From Clostridia bacterium (GTDB lineage Bacteria; Bacillota; Clostridia; Oscillospirales; Acutalibacteraceae), in contig CAAGND010000040.1 of NCBI GenBank assembly GCA_900771185.1, forward strand, positions 1 to 7,923: DNA of 7,923 nucleotides, written 5' to 3'. The notes under the pieces were generated by a model. That model had not been told where the DNA came from and ran no database searches. It worked only from the letters and a program-made list of their open reading frames with translations. This document shows, piece after piece, positions 1-6,294 of this stretch; within the stretch, counting starts at the first letter, position 1, and each line of letters opens with the position of its first letter. Made by a program: the position numbers and the translations under genes.

Positions 1-519
1 ATTCTCAAAAAAGAGGGCAGCGAGACTCAGTACGGCGAGGATCTGCTTGACAAGTTCCCCATCAAGGGTCAGACCTGGTCGAGCAAGCTGACCGCCGCCG
101 ATGTCAAGAGCGCTGAATGCGTTGAGAACGAGGATAATTATGAGATAACCATCATCTTCAACGATGAGGAAAATCCGACCCAGGCCGGTATCCACGGCAA
201 GGCTTTCAATGTTCCCACCGACGCAGACAGGCAGGCAATCCTCGATGAGTTCCGTGAGAAGATGAAGGATTATATCTCCATCAGCGGTATCGATTCCATC
301 ACTTATACGGAATGTCAGATTTTCTGCGTTGTTGAGAGAGAGACTGATAAACTTATCTCTGTTGAATATTCAAAGAACGTGAGAATCGGCACAACGCTCA
401 CAGGTGTCGGCACCCTTGAAGAGATGGGCACGGTTCCCTGCTCCTTTACATATAACTATGCGGAGAAGTATAGCTTTGACTGGACCGACCCCGAGGCTAC
501 AACCGTCGCTGCTGAATAA
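1..519 (+). CDS. Hypothetical protein, C-terminal part (5' end outside window)
   Basis: The frame is open from the first base to a TAA at 517-519, giving the last 172 residues of a longer protein. The first in-frame ATG (262) lies inside continuous coding sequence with no ribosome binding site, so it is internal. I do not recognise the family. The visible part is acidic, rich in Thr, Ser and aromatic residues, and alternates in a way that suggests beta-strands. A linker-like stretch around IHGKAFNVPTDADRQA is followed by a segment with Cys, Tyr and Thr around TECQIFCVVERETDKL. It ends in Thr/Ala/Glu-rich residues with no membrane anchor. The composition would suit an extracytoplasmic protein of Clostridia, but the N-terminus that could show a signal peptide or lipobox is missing. 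The gene ends 18 nt before a strong terminator hairpin. Confidence 0.8.
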   Translation: MLKKEGSETQYGEDLLDKFPIKGQTWSSKLTAADVKSAECVENEDNYEITIIFNDEENPTQAGIHGKAFNVPTDADRQAILDEFREKMKDYISISGIDSITYTECQIFCVVERETDKLISVEYSKNVRIGTTLTGVGTLEEMGTVPCSFTYNYAEKYSFDWTDPEATTVAAE

Positions 520-533
520 TTCATAGAAAAGCT

Positions 534-563
534 AAAACCCTGCGCAGCTGCGCAGGGTTTTTT
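534..563. terminator. Bidirectional intrinsic terminator (perfect palindrome)
   Basis: A perfect 20-bp palindrome, CCCTGCGCAGCTGCGCAGGG at 538-557, is preceded by AAAA (534-537) and followed by six Ts (558-563). It lies between two convergent stop codons (519 on +, 576 on -). The hairpin plus a U-tract is present when read from either strand, so it can end both the hypothetical gene and the GNAT gene. Confidence 0.9.
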
Positions 564-575
564 AATCAGCTCTTC

Positions 576-986
576 TCAAAGCTCTTTCTTCATCCAGATG
601 TGAGGGCAGCCTTCCTCCGGCTCTATCTCGCCGTAAGGGACATATCCGAGCTTTTCATAGAACCCGCAGGCTTGGAGCTGCGAATGGAGAATAACGCTCC
701 TTCCGCCGAGCATCGCTATCTGTTTTTCGGCTTCAAGGAGAACCGCACTTCCGAAATTTCTGCCGCGGTAGTTTTTAAGCACCGCTATGCGCCCGACCTT
801 ATATGAGCCGCCATCCGAAAAATATCGGCAGGTGGCAACGGCTTTGCCGTCAAGGAACAGCACAATGTGGCAGGCGCTGTTATCAACTGTGTCAAACTCC
901 TCGCAGAACCCCTGTTCTCTGACAAAAACTTCCTCACGGATTTTTGCCGCTTCAGCCGGTAGCTCATTATATGTTTTAATGGTCAT
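576..986 (-). CDS. GNAT family N-acetyltransferase, ElaA/YjcF-like
   Basis: A 136-residue single-domain GNAT protein, expected to transfer an acetyl group from acetyl-CoA to an unidentified amine; cytoplasmic. The N-terminal IREEVFVREQGFCEEFDTVD (about 17-36) is typical of the ElaA/YjcF-like subgroup. Motif A follows as VGRIAVLKNYRGRNFGSAVL (64-83), with the acetyl-CoA pyrophosphate loop at R74-G79. The loop is RGRNFG rather than the usual RGxGxG/A. The C-terminal half has the subgroup pattern LHSQ...FYEKLGY...PHIWM (100-132). The ATG at 986 is chosen because GAGGG (996-992) lies 5 nt upstream. A TTG at 1025 with AGGGG 8 nt upstream would add 13 residues outside the domain and cannot be fully excluded. 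The gene appears monocistronic, divergent from the GH16 gene and convergent with the hypothetical gene. The substrate cannot be read from the sequence. Confidence 0.9.
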   Translation of the reverse strand: MTIKTYNELPAEAAKIREEVFVREQGFCEEFDTVDNSACHIVLFLDGKAVATCRYFSDGGSYKVGRIAVLKNYRGRNFGSAVLLEAEKQIAMLGGRSVILHSQLQACGFYEKLGYVPYGEIEPEEGCPHIWMKKEL

Positions 987-990
987 AAAA

Positions 991-996
991 TCCCTC
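991..996 (-). promoter_or_regulatory. Ribosome binding site deciding the GNAT start at 986
   Basis: GAGGGA on the minus strand lies 4-5 nt before ATG 986. It favours this start over the upstream in-frame TTG at 1025, which has its own weaker AGGGG at 1038-1034. Confidence 0.6.
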
Positions 997-1043
997 AATT
1001 TCTCTGCGCAACCGCAGTTTTTCAAAATTCAATCCCCTGTCGG

Positions 1044-1072
1044 TTGACTTTACACCGCGTTTTAGTGATGAT
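1044..1072 (+). promoter_or_regulatory. Candidate promoter for the GH16 gene
   Basis: TTGACT (1044-1049; 5 of 6 to the sigma-A -35 consensus) is 17 nt from GATGAT (1067-1072; 4 of 6 to the -10 consensus). A second candidate is TTGTTC (1087-1092) with a 17-nt gap to TAAAAG (1110-1115). One of the two probably drives the glycanase; I cannot decide between them by eye. Confidence 0.35.
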
Positions 1073-1076
1073 TTGG

Positions 1077-1105
1077 AAAATATCAATTGTTCTAAGTTTC
1101 AACAA
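1077..1105 (-). promoter_or_regulatory. Candidate promoter for the leftward GNAT gene
   Basis: On the minus strand, TTGTTG (1105-1100) and TATTTT (1082-1077) are separated by 17 nt. This would give a leader of about 85 nt before ATG 986. The hexamers are imperfect and the AT-rich divergent intergenic region offers other combinations, so this is a weak call. Confidence 0.3.
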
Positions 1106-1134
1106 ATATTAAAAGAAACGCCTAACGGCAATAA

Positions 1135-1141
1135 AAGGAGG
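1135..1141 (+). promoter_or_regulatory. Ribosome binding site fixing the GH16 start at 1148
   Basis: AAGGAGG, a near-perfect Shine-Dalgarno sequence, lies 6 nt before ATG 1148. It rules out the longer reading from an in-frame TTG at 1073, whose extra 25 residues would also precede the signal peptide. Confidence 0.85.
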
Positions 1142-1147
1142 ATACAA

Positions 1148-2194
1148 ATGAAAAGATATTTAAAAGCACTTTTGCTTCTTCTTGCCGGCGGCTGTCTGCT
1201 CTGCGCCGGGTGCTCCAACGGAGCCGAACCGGCCGACGCCTCATGGAAAAGCAAGGGCTTTGACCTCTCTCTGCCCACACTCGGCAAAGACGGCTGGTAT
1301 ATGGTCTTTGAAGATGATTTTGATGGTGATGCGCTCAATCAGAACATCCGTTTCGGGGAACGTTACAGCGGTTCAAAGGAAATTTGGACAACCTCGCCCC
1401 ACGCCATACGCTGGGAGAGCAACGACAGCGACAAGCCGGAACAAGCTTGTTGGTGGTGCCCCGAAATGGTTAGGGTTCAAAACGGAAATGTCGAGATCCA
1501 CTCCCGATATGAGGAAAACCACAACTGCTCAGGGTCTTGCCCCGCAAGCGGGCGCTTCACAGGCGGCATAGAGACCCGCCGCATATCCGGTGACAACAAC
1601 GCAAACAAGGGTTCAAACGACGAGCTGCTGTTTGCGCAGGCATTCGGATATTTTGAGGCCCGTGTCAAACTCCCCGACGCTGACGGTCTCTGGTCGGCCT
1701 TTTGGCTCCAGTCGTCAAATCAGAGAAAAGTCTCCAACGCCGGACTTGACGGCACCGAAATAGATATATATGAAAGTGCTTTCCGCCGCAGTCAGACGAG
1801 CAAAATGGGTCATGCTTTGATCTGGAACGGCTATGGCGAGTTCAGCGATTCAGACACGATAATCAATGAAATCAAGCCTAACCTCTATGATGGAGAATAC
1901 CACACATTCGCCCTCAAGTGGACTCCCGAATATTACGTTTTCTATATCGACGGTGAGCCGACCTGGGCTTCCATGGGCGGCGGAGTTTCAAAGGTGAAGG
2001 AGTTTTTGCGCCTTACTGTCGAGATTGATGCCGGTGACGGCTGGGGACCTCACGGTCAGGAAATCGGGCAGTTTGATGACAAGAGCGAAAGTGTCTTCTA
2101 CATAGATTATGTTAAGGTTTGGCAGAACGAATCATTTGAAAAATACGAGATTCCCGATGAAAACTTCCCCGGCGAGCTCGACTTTGCAAATTGA
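1148..2194 (+). CDS. Secreted glycoside hydrolase family 16 lipoprotein (endo-beta-1,3(4)-glucanase-like)
   Basis: A 348-residue predicted extracellular lipoprotein that likely hydrolyses internal beta-1,3 or mixed beta-1,3/1,4 glucan bonds by a retaining mechanism. Residues 1-21 form a lipoprotein signal peptide (MKRYLK then a Leu-rich core) ending in LLCAGC, so C22 is the likely lipidated residue. The GH16 jelly-roll domain spans about 50-326: VFEDDFDG (53-60), FGYFEARVKLP (166-176), GLWSAFWLQ (180-188) and a closing strand FYIDYVKVWQ (317-326). The catalytic signature is EIDIYE (204-209), with E204 as predicted nucleophile, D206 as helper and E209 as acid/base; the ExDxxE spacing is that of laminarinase/lichenase-type members. 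An odd segment at about 99-135 carries C101, C104, C127 and C131. No carbohydrate-binding module or sugar transporter is visible nearby. Family confidence is high; exact glucan specificity is inference. Confidence 0.92.
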   Translation: MKRYLKALLLLLAGGCLLCAGCSNGAEPADASWKSKGFDLSLPTLGKDGWYMVFEDDFDGDALNQNIRFGERYSGSKEIWTTSPHAIRWESNDSDKPEQACWWCPEMVRVQNGNVEIHSRYEENHNCSGSCPASGRFTGGIETRRISGDNNANKGSNDELLFAQAFGYFEARVKLPDADGLWSAFWLQSSNQRKVSNAGLDGTEIDIYESAFRRSQTSKMGHALIWNGYGEFSDSDTIINEIKPNLYDGEYHTFALKWTPEYYVFYIDGEPTWASMGGGVSKVKEFLRLTVEIDAGDGWGPHGQEIGQFDDKSESVFYIDYVKVWQNESFEKYEIPDENFPGELDFAN

Positions 2195-2204
2195 ATATCC
2201 GGCA

Positions 2205-2237
2205 CGGGCGCACACAAAAGTGTGCCCGCTGTTTTTT
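2205..2237 (+). terminator. Intrinsic terminator of the GH16 gene
   Basis: CACAC (2211-2215) and GTGTG (2220-2224) enclose an AAAA loop. After a 2-nt bulge the stem continues with CGGG (2205-2208) pairing CCCG (2225-2228), and six Ts follow at 2232-2237. It lies 10 nt after the GH16 stop. Read leftward there is no U-tract, so it should act mainly rightward. Confidence 0.85.
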
Positions 2238-2238
2238 A

Positions 2239-2772
2239 TTACCATTTACTGTATTTTATCTTTACCAGCAGGCTTGTCAGTGCGCTTCCTATTGTCTCTC
2301 TGTATATATCAAGATATTCTGCTTCGGACACTTTTCCGCCGAGTGTGAGCAGCTCCATCGACACTCCCGCAAGGGTTATCTCAATGCCCGCCTCTTCCAG
2401 CCCGTTTCGCAGATAAAAGTTTTTTCTTCGGACAGTCTCCGGCTTTTTTTCATCGGGCTTCTCAATTTCAAGCACTATGCGCTTGTCCGAATATCTCTGC
2501 GCGAGGGCAGAAATTATCTGTGAGCCTATGCCCTGCCCCCGTGCGGCGGGGTCAACTGCGAGGTAGCTGAGCAGCATGACATCACCGTTCCACATTGTTA
2601 TCGCGACAGCGCAGGGCTTTGAATCGGCGCAGGCAACAAGGATATCCGTTTTTTTCTTTTCTTGATTTCTGCGCAGTATTGAAAACGGCATGCGCTCAAT
2701 AAGAGGAAACGCCTCACGGTAAAGTTTTTTGACATATTTGTAATCTTTCTTTTCAGCTCTGCGAAGAGTCAT
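2239..2772 (-). CDS. GNAT family N-acetyltransferase
   Basis: A 177-residue GNAT protein, cytoplasmic, acetyl-CoA dependent, acceptor unknown. The N-terminus MTLRRAEKKDYKYVKKLY gives the first strand and helix. Motif A is the textbook LSYLAVDPAARGQGIGSQII (68-87), with the acetyl-CoA loop R78-G83. LEIEKP (101-106) and RRKNFYLRNGL (115-125) provide the following strand and the motif B helix. The last 50 or so residues form an extra tail (SMELLTLGGKVSEAEYLDIY onward) as seen in several clostridial GNATs. ATG 2772 is chosen because AAGGAG (2784-2779) lies 6 nt upstream. An in-frame ATG at 2829 has no ribosome binding site and lies upstream of the probable -10 box. It is not obviously a close relative of the other GNAT in this window. 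The gene is monocistronic and convergent with the glycanase. Confidence 0.9.
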   Translation of the reverse strand: MTLRRAEKKDYKYVKKLYREAFPLIERMPFSILRRNQEKKKTDILVACADSKPCAVAITMWNGDVMLLSYLAVDPAARGQGIGSQIISALAQRYSDKRIVLEIEKPDEKKPETVRRKNFYLRNGLEEAGIEITLAGVSMELLTLGGKVSEAEYLDIYRETIGSALTSLLVKIKYSKW

Positions 2773-2812
2773 AACTGTCTCCTTTTCAAACTGTAATTTT
2801 GTGGCAATAATG

Positions 2813-2818
2813 ATTATA
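2813..2818 (-). promoter_or_regulatory. -10 box for the second GNAT gene
   Basis: A perfect TATAAT on the minus strand (2818-2813) would start transcription about 35 nt before ATG 2772. No good -35 hexamer is seen at 16-18 nt; the nearest TTGATG is 27 nt away. Strength is therefore uncertain. Confidence 0.45.
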
Positions 2819-2874
2819 CGGGCAGGCATTATCAGTGCATCGAGACATCAACTCTCCACCCGTGCGTTTATCGT

Positions 2875-2903
2875 TTGCATACTGCAATAAAATATGGTAT
2901 ATT
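2875..2903 (+). promoter_or_regulatory. Extended -10 promoter for the GT-C glycosyltransferase gene
   Basis: TTGCAT (2875-2880) is separated by 17 nt from TATATT (2898-2903), which is preceded by TG one base upstream (2895-2896), forming a TGnTATATT extended -10. The predicted transcript starts near 2910, about 20 nt before the start codon, leaving room for only the ribosome binding site GGAGG at 2922-2926. Confidence 0.6.
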
Positions 2904-2931
2904 AAAAACAATAACCTTGTCGGAGGAAAAA

Positions 2932-4089
2932 ATGATTAAAGCTGAGAAAAAATTTGTCGCATGGGTGGAAAAATATTCCGCCTTTATTTTCATTGCGGTC
3001 GTTTCTGTTCTCGGGTTGGCGGCAAGAATATCCGCTTTCAACTTTCACACCGCAGACTCGGATTGCTTTCTGCTTCCGTGGTTCGAGCAGATAAAGGCAA
3101 ACGGCGGGCTTGCGGCCCTCGGCGAGCAGGTGGGCAACTATAACATACCGTATCAGATTCTTATAGGTTTGCTGACATATATAGATTTGGAGCCGCTCTG
3201 GCTCTATAAAGCGGTGTCATGTGTGTTCGACTTTGTTTTGGCCGCCGCTGCCGCCATGCTGGCGCAGACTCTTTGCGGCAGCCGCTCCGCTCTGCTCCCC
3301 TGCTCCGTCTATACTGCGACATTGTTCCTGCCCGGCGTCATATTAAATTCTGCCGTTTGGGCACAGTGCGACTCGATTTATTCCTCCTTCGTCCTGCTCT
3401 CCCTGCTGTTTCTGTTTAAGAAAAAGAATATTCCCGCATTTATTTTTCTCGGTTTCGCAATCGCCTTCAAGCTTCAGGCTGTGTTTATTCTTCCGTTTTT
3501 TATCCTTTTTTATTTTTCCGCTCAGAGCTTCAGTCTGCTGCACTTTATCATATCCGCCGTTTCGGGCTACGCGCTTTGCCTGCCCGCCTTTTTCTTCGGG
3601 CGTTCTCCGCTTGACCCTTTGAAGATTTATTTTTCGCAGACCAACACTTACCGCTATATGTATATGAAATTCCCCAGCATATGGGCTTTAATCGGCGACA
3701 ACTATGACTACATGAGTGCCATCACCGTGCTAACTACCTTTGCCGTGCTTGGCATCGGACTCATGTATGTAATCAAGAAAAAACCGCGGCTCTGCGAACC
3801 TCAAAACTTCATCAGCGCCGCCTGCTGGTGTGTTTGGACCTGCCTGCTGTTCCTGCCCGCAATGCACGAGCGCTACGCCTATCTGCTCGACATTCTTCTC
3901 CTTGCGGCGGCAGCCCTCAACAGAAAAAATATTCCCTTCGCAATAGTCGCCGCTGTCTCAAGCGCCGCGTGCTGCGGAATATATCTGTTCGGCTCGCAGA
4001 TAAACCTTCAGGCTGTCGCCGCCGTCTATCTCGCCGCTTACTCCTGCTTCACATATTTTACGGTAAAAGCTTCTAAGCTATCGGATTAA
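2932..4089 (+). CDS. Polytopic membrane glycosyltransferase, GT-C fold (Gpi18/COG5542 or GT87-like)
   Basis: A 385-residue integral membrane protein with about nine to eleven hydrophobic segments (for example 17-36, 96-113, 151-162, 168-195, 201-222, 262-281, 293-309, 315-329, 335-354, 358-376). Features of polyprenyl-phosphate-sugar-dependent GT-C enzymes are visible: an acidic first external loop after TM1 (HTADSDCF, D42 and D44), AVWAQCDSIY (141-150), AFKLQAVFILPF (178-189) and LPAMHERYAYLLD (308-320). The MHERY element with the KxQ motif is characteristic of the bacterial relatives of Gpi18-type mannosyltransferases, but subfamily assignment is by memory of motifs, not by search. It would transfer a sugar from a lipid carrier to an unknown acceptor on the outer face of the membrane. 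ATG 2932 has GGAGG 5 nt upstream; the TTG at 2875 overlaps the -35 box and is rejected. No other envelope-glycan gene is adjacent and no clear terminator follows. Confidence 0.75.
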   Translation: MIKAEKKFVAWVEKYSAFIFIAVVSVLGLAARISAFNFHTADSDCFLLPWFEQIKANGGLAALGEQVGNYNIPYQILIGLLTYIDLEPLWLYKAVSCVFDFVLAAAAAMLAQTLCGSRSALLPCSVYTATLFLPGVILNSAVWAQCDSIYSSFVLLSLLFLFKKKNIPAFIFLGFAIAFKLQAVFILPFFILFYFSAQSFSLLHFIISAVSGYALCLPAFFFGRSPLDPLKIYFSQTNTYRYMYMKFPSIWALIGDNYDYMSAITVLTTFAVLGIGLMYVIKKKPRLCEPQNFISAACWCVWTCLLFLPAMHERYAYLLDILLLAAAALNRKNIPFAIVAAVSSAACCGIYLFGSQINLQAVAAVYLAAYSCFTYFTVKASKLSD

Positions 4090-4164
4090 TTGCAGGGTCA
4101 ATTATTATTATGAATGTTAAAATCCGCTTTTTCTGAACAAAGTATAGCGCTTATCGCCGTTGTG

Positions 4165-4173
4165 TGTTATAAT
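4165..4173 (+). promoter_or_regulatory. Extended -10 promoter for the YbaK-type gene
   Basis: TGTTATAAT (4165-4173) is a perfect extended -10 element. The -35 region (around 4145-4150, TAGCGC) is poor, as is common for extended -10 promoters. The leader of about 70 nt contains a small inverted repeat, AATCC (4191-4195) with GGATT (4203-4207). It ends in GGGAGG (4240-4245), 7 nt before ATG 4253. Confidence 0.6.
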
Positions 4174-4252
4174 GTCCCCCGAAAATACCGAATCCCATTT
4201 GAGGATTGATAATAATCTGCCGTTTTAGGCACAGAAACCGGGAGGATCTGAC

Positions 4253-4741
4253 ATGGCTGTCGAAAAGGTCAAGGAATATTTTAAAAAGTACGGTTTGGAA
4301 AACCGGGTACAGGAATTTGACGTGTCGAGCGCTACCGTAGCGCTTGCCGCCGAGGCGCTGCACTGCGATCCATGCAGAATCGCAAAAACTCTCTCGTTTG
4401 CGGTAAACGGGCAGCCCGTTTTGGTTGTTGCCTCCGGCGATGCAAAAATCGACAATTCGAAATATAAAAAGCAGTTTGGAACAAAGGCCAAAATGCTCTC
4501 GCCGGATGAGGTTGAAGCGATGGTTGGTCACACCGTAGGCGGCGTTTGTCCCTTTGCTGTCAAAGAAAATGTCGTTGTCTATCTTGATGAATCGCTGAAA
4601 AGATTTCAGACGGTATTCCCGGCCTGCGGCAGCAGCAACAGCGTGATTGAATTGACTATTGAAGAGCTTGAAAAATATTCATCCTTCACATCATGGGTTG
4701 ATGTTTGCAAGGGGTGGGACGCAGACAAACCGCAGACCTGA
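4253..4741 (+). CDS. YbaK/EbsC-type aminoacyl-tRNA deacylase (trans-editing protein)
   Basis: A 162-residue stand-alone protein with the YbaK/prolyl-tRNA-synthetase-associated domain. Members hydrolyse mischarged aminoacyl-tRNAs (Cys-, Ala- or Ser-tRNA, depending on subgroup) in the cytoplasm. Visible landmarks are SSATVALAAEALHCDPCRIAKTLSF (25-49, given here in pieces: SSATVALAAEAL then IAKTLSF), containing the invariant lysine K45; GDAKIDNSKYKK (62-73); VGGVCPFAV (95-103); and PACGSSNSVIEL (123-134). The GGVCPF form resembles clostridial YbaK/EbsC proteins rather than E. coli YbaK itself, so the edited amino acid is not assigned. The C-terminal WVDVCKGW is seen in clostridial homologues. 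The start is supported by GGGAGG 7 nt upstream. It has its own promoter and terminator, so it is probably monocistronic, although read-through from the upstream membrane-protein gene is possible. Confidence 0.9.
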   Translation: MAVEKVKEYFKKYGLENRVQEFDVSSATVALAAEALHCDPCRIAKTLSFAVNGQPVLVVASGDAKIDNSKYKKQFGTKAKMLSPDEVEAMVGHTVGGVCPFAVKENVVVYLDESLKRFQTVFPACGSSNSVIELTIEELEKYSSFTSWVDVCKGWDADKPQT

Positions 4742-4780
4742 AAAACGGTCATCGGCACAAAAATCATGCCTTAATAATCG

Positions 4781-4833
4781 CCGTTCCTGTTCGATGCAGC
4801 AATGCTGCACCTGACAGGAACGGTAATTTTTTT
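4781..4833 (+). terminator. Long two-part intrinsic terminator after the YbaK-type gene
   Basis: A perfect 10-bp outer stem, CCGTTCCTGT (4781-4790) with ACAGGAACGG (4814-4823), encloses a second perfect 6-bp hairpin, TGCAGC-AAT-GCTGCA (4795-4809), across a 4x4 internal loop. A T-run at 4827-4833 follows. Reading leftward no U-tract follows, so it should serve the rightward transcript. The convergent flavoprotein gene has no obvious terminator of its own before it. Confidence 0.85.
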
Positions 4834-4875
4834 GCTCTTTTAATGTTTTTCAGCTCTTATCAGAGGTGTCCGGTC

Positions 4876-6276
4876 TTACTCGTCTCTTTCCGCAAGGCTT
4901 CTGCCCATCAGCACACCCATGACCGACGCCATCATCAGACCTCTTGTCCAGCCCGAGGAATCGCCCAGACAATGCAGTCCCTTGACATTGGTGTCAAACT
5001 TCTCATCCATCTTTATGCGGTTCGAATAGAACTTCAGCTCAGGTGAATAGAGAAGCGTCTCCTCCGCGGCAAAGCCCGGAACCACATAGTCCACCGCCTG
5101 TATGAAATTGATTATATTAATCATGGCACGGTAAGGCATTGCGGCGGTTATATCGCCCGCGACCGCATCCGGAAGAGTGGGCTTGACATTGGAGCGCGCA
5201 AGCTCACGCTGCCAGGTGCGTTTGCCGTCAAGTATATCGCCATAGCGCTGCACAAGGATGTGACCCGCGCCGAGCATGTTGGTCAGCTCGCCGACCTTCT
5301 GCGCATATTCAATGGGCTGGTTGAACGGCTGATTGAAATTGTGCGAACAGAGTATGGCAAGATTGGTGTTGTCGCTTTTGAGCTCTTTATAGGAATGTCC
5401 GTTGACCACCGCAAGGTCGTTGTCATAGTTCTCCTGGCTGACAAAGCCACCGGGATTCTGGCAGAAGGTTCTGACCTTGTTTTTGAACGGCTTGGGGTAG
5501 CCGATGAGCTTCGACTCATAGAGCACGTCGTTGACCGTCTCCATAATCTCGTTTCTTATCTCAACGCGCACACCGATATCAACCGTTCCCGGCTGATGCG
5601 AAATGTCGTGCTCCGCGCACAGGCGCTCCAGCCAGTCCGCTCCCCTGCGTCCTGTTGCAATGACAGTGTGATCGGCGAAGATCTCCATGCTGCCGCTCTT
5701 ATTCTCTATATAAACGCCCTTGCACTCGTCGCCCTCAAGAATTATGTTCTCACACTGATAACCGAACATCAGGTCAACGCCGTTTTCTTCCAGATACTTC
5801 TCAATGGCATAGTATATGTCCTGCGCCTTCTCTGTTCCGAGGTGGCGTATGGGGCAGTCCACCAGGCGCAGACCCGCCTTGATGGCCCGCTTGCGTATCT
5901 CCTTGACCTCCTCGCTGCGCCCGACGCCCTCAACATGCGTATCCGCGCCGAATTCGAGATAGATCTTGTCCGCATATTCTATGGTCTCCTGTGCGAGCTG
6001 TTCACCTATAAGCTCCGGGAGCTGGCCGCCCACCTCTGGGCTCAGTGACAGCTTGCCGTCCGAAAACGCGCCCGCACCCGAAAATCCCGTTGTGATGTGA
6101 CAATAGGGCTTGCAGTTGACGCATTTTTGTGTCTGCGCTTTCGGGCAGTGGCGTTTTTCTATCGGCTGACCCTTTTCAACGATAACTATTTTTTTCTTTG
6201 AACCCTTTCTGATAAGCTCAATCGCCGTGAAAATTCCGGCAGGACCCGCGCCGATTATTACTACATCGTATTTCAT
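4876..6276 (-). CDS. FAD-dependent dehydrogenase (COG2509-type NAD(P)/FAD oxidoreductase)
   Basis: A 466-residue cytoplasmic flavoprotein. It opens with a Rossmann dinucleotide fold, VVIIGAGPAG (5-14), closing with an acidic residue at E34 (IVIVEKG) for the FAD ribose. A cysteine cluster follows, C44, C52, C55 and C59 (C-x7-C-x2-C-x3-C), then GFSGAGAFSDGKL (64-76), a signature of this family. A second FAD-contact strand reads HTVIATGRRG, and the C-terminus holds GLHCLGDSSGWTRGLMMASV, which positions the flavin and isoalloxazine. The length is normal for the family. The substrate is unknown; members are generally annotated only as oxidoreductases. GAGG lies 6 nt before ATG 6276, and the start is 18 nt after the folK stop, so co-transcription with the folate genes is likely. 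A 262-codon open frame on the opposite strand is a shadow of this gene. Confidence 0.88.
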   Translation of the reverse strand: MKYDVVIIGAGPAGIFTAIELIRKGSKKKIVIVEKGQPIEKRHCPKAQTQKCVNCKPYCHITTGFSGAGAFSDGKLSLSPEVGGQLPELIGEQLAQETIEYADKIYLEFGADTHVEGVGRSEEVKEIRKRAIKAGLRLVDCPIRHLGTEKAQDIYYAIEKYLEENGVDLMFGYQCENIILEGDECKGVYIENKSGSMEIFADHTVIATGRRGADWLERLCAEHDISHQPGTVDIGVRVEIRNEIMETVNDVLYESKLIGYPKPFKNKVRTFCQNPGGFVSQENYDNDLAVVNGHSYKELKSDNTNLAILCSHNFNQPFNQPIEYAQKVGELTNMLGAGHILVQRYGDILDGKRTWQRELARSNVKPTLPDAVAGDITAAMPYRAMINIINFIQAVDYVVPGFAAEETLLYSPELKFYSNRIKMDEKFDTNVKGLHCLGDSSGWTRGLMMASVMGVLMGRSLAERDE

Positions 6277-6294
6277 TTTGCACCTCTGTACTGA

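Noticed and set aside
1087..1105. Inverted repeat TTGTT-N9-AACAA upstream of the GH16 gene as a regulator operator
   Set aside because: Arms of only 5 bp in AT-rich DNA are expected by chance; no regulator gene is adjacent and no second copy is seen.
1073..1147. N-terminal extension of the GH16 protein from a TTG
   Set aside because: It would place 25 residues ahead of a clear lipoprotein signal peptide, and the strong AAGGAGG points to ATG 1148.
2191..2523. A 110-codon open frame on the + strand
   Set aside because: It runs through the GH16 terminator and antisense to the second GNAT gene, with no motif support.
576..2772. The two GNAT genes as a duplication
   Set aside because: Their sequences outside motif A do not resemble each other, and they belong to different GNAT subgroups (ElaA/YjcF-like versus a longer generic type).
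2875..2931. N-terminal extension of the GT-C protein from a TTG
   Set aside because: The TTG coincides with the predicted -35 box and has no ribosome binding site; ATG 2932 has GGAGG at ideal spacing.
4151..4531. A 126-codon open frame on the - strand
   Set aside because: It overlaps the promoter, leader and 5' half of the YbaK-type gene in antisense and shows no domain features.
5260..6048. A 262-codon open frame on the + strand
   Set aside because: It lies wholly antisense inside the well-supported flavoprotein gene and has no recognisable motif; its openness follows from the codon bias of the real gene.
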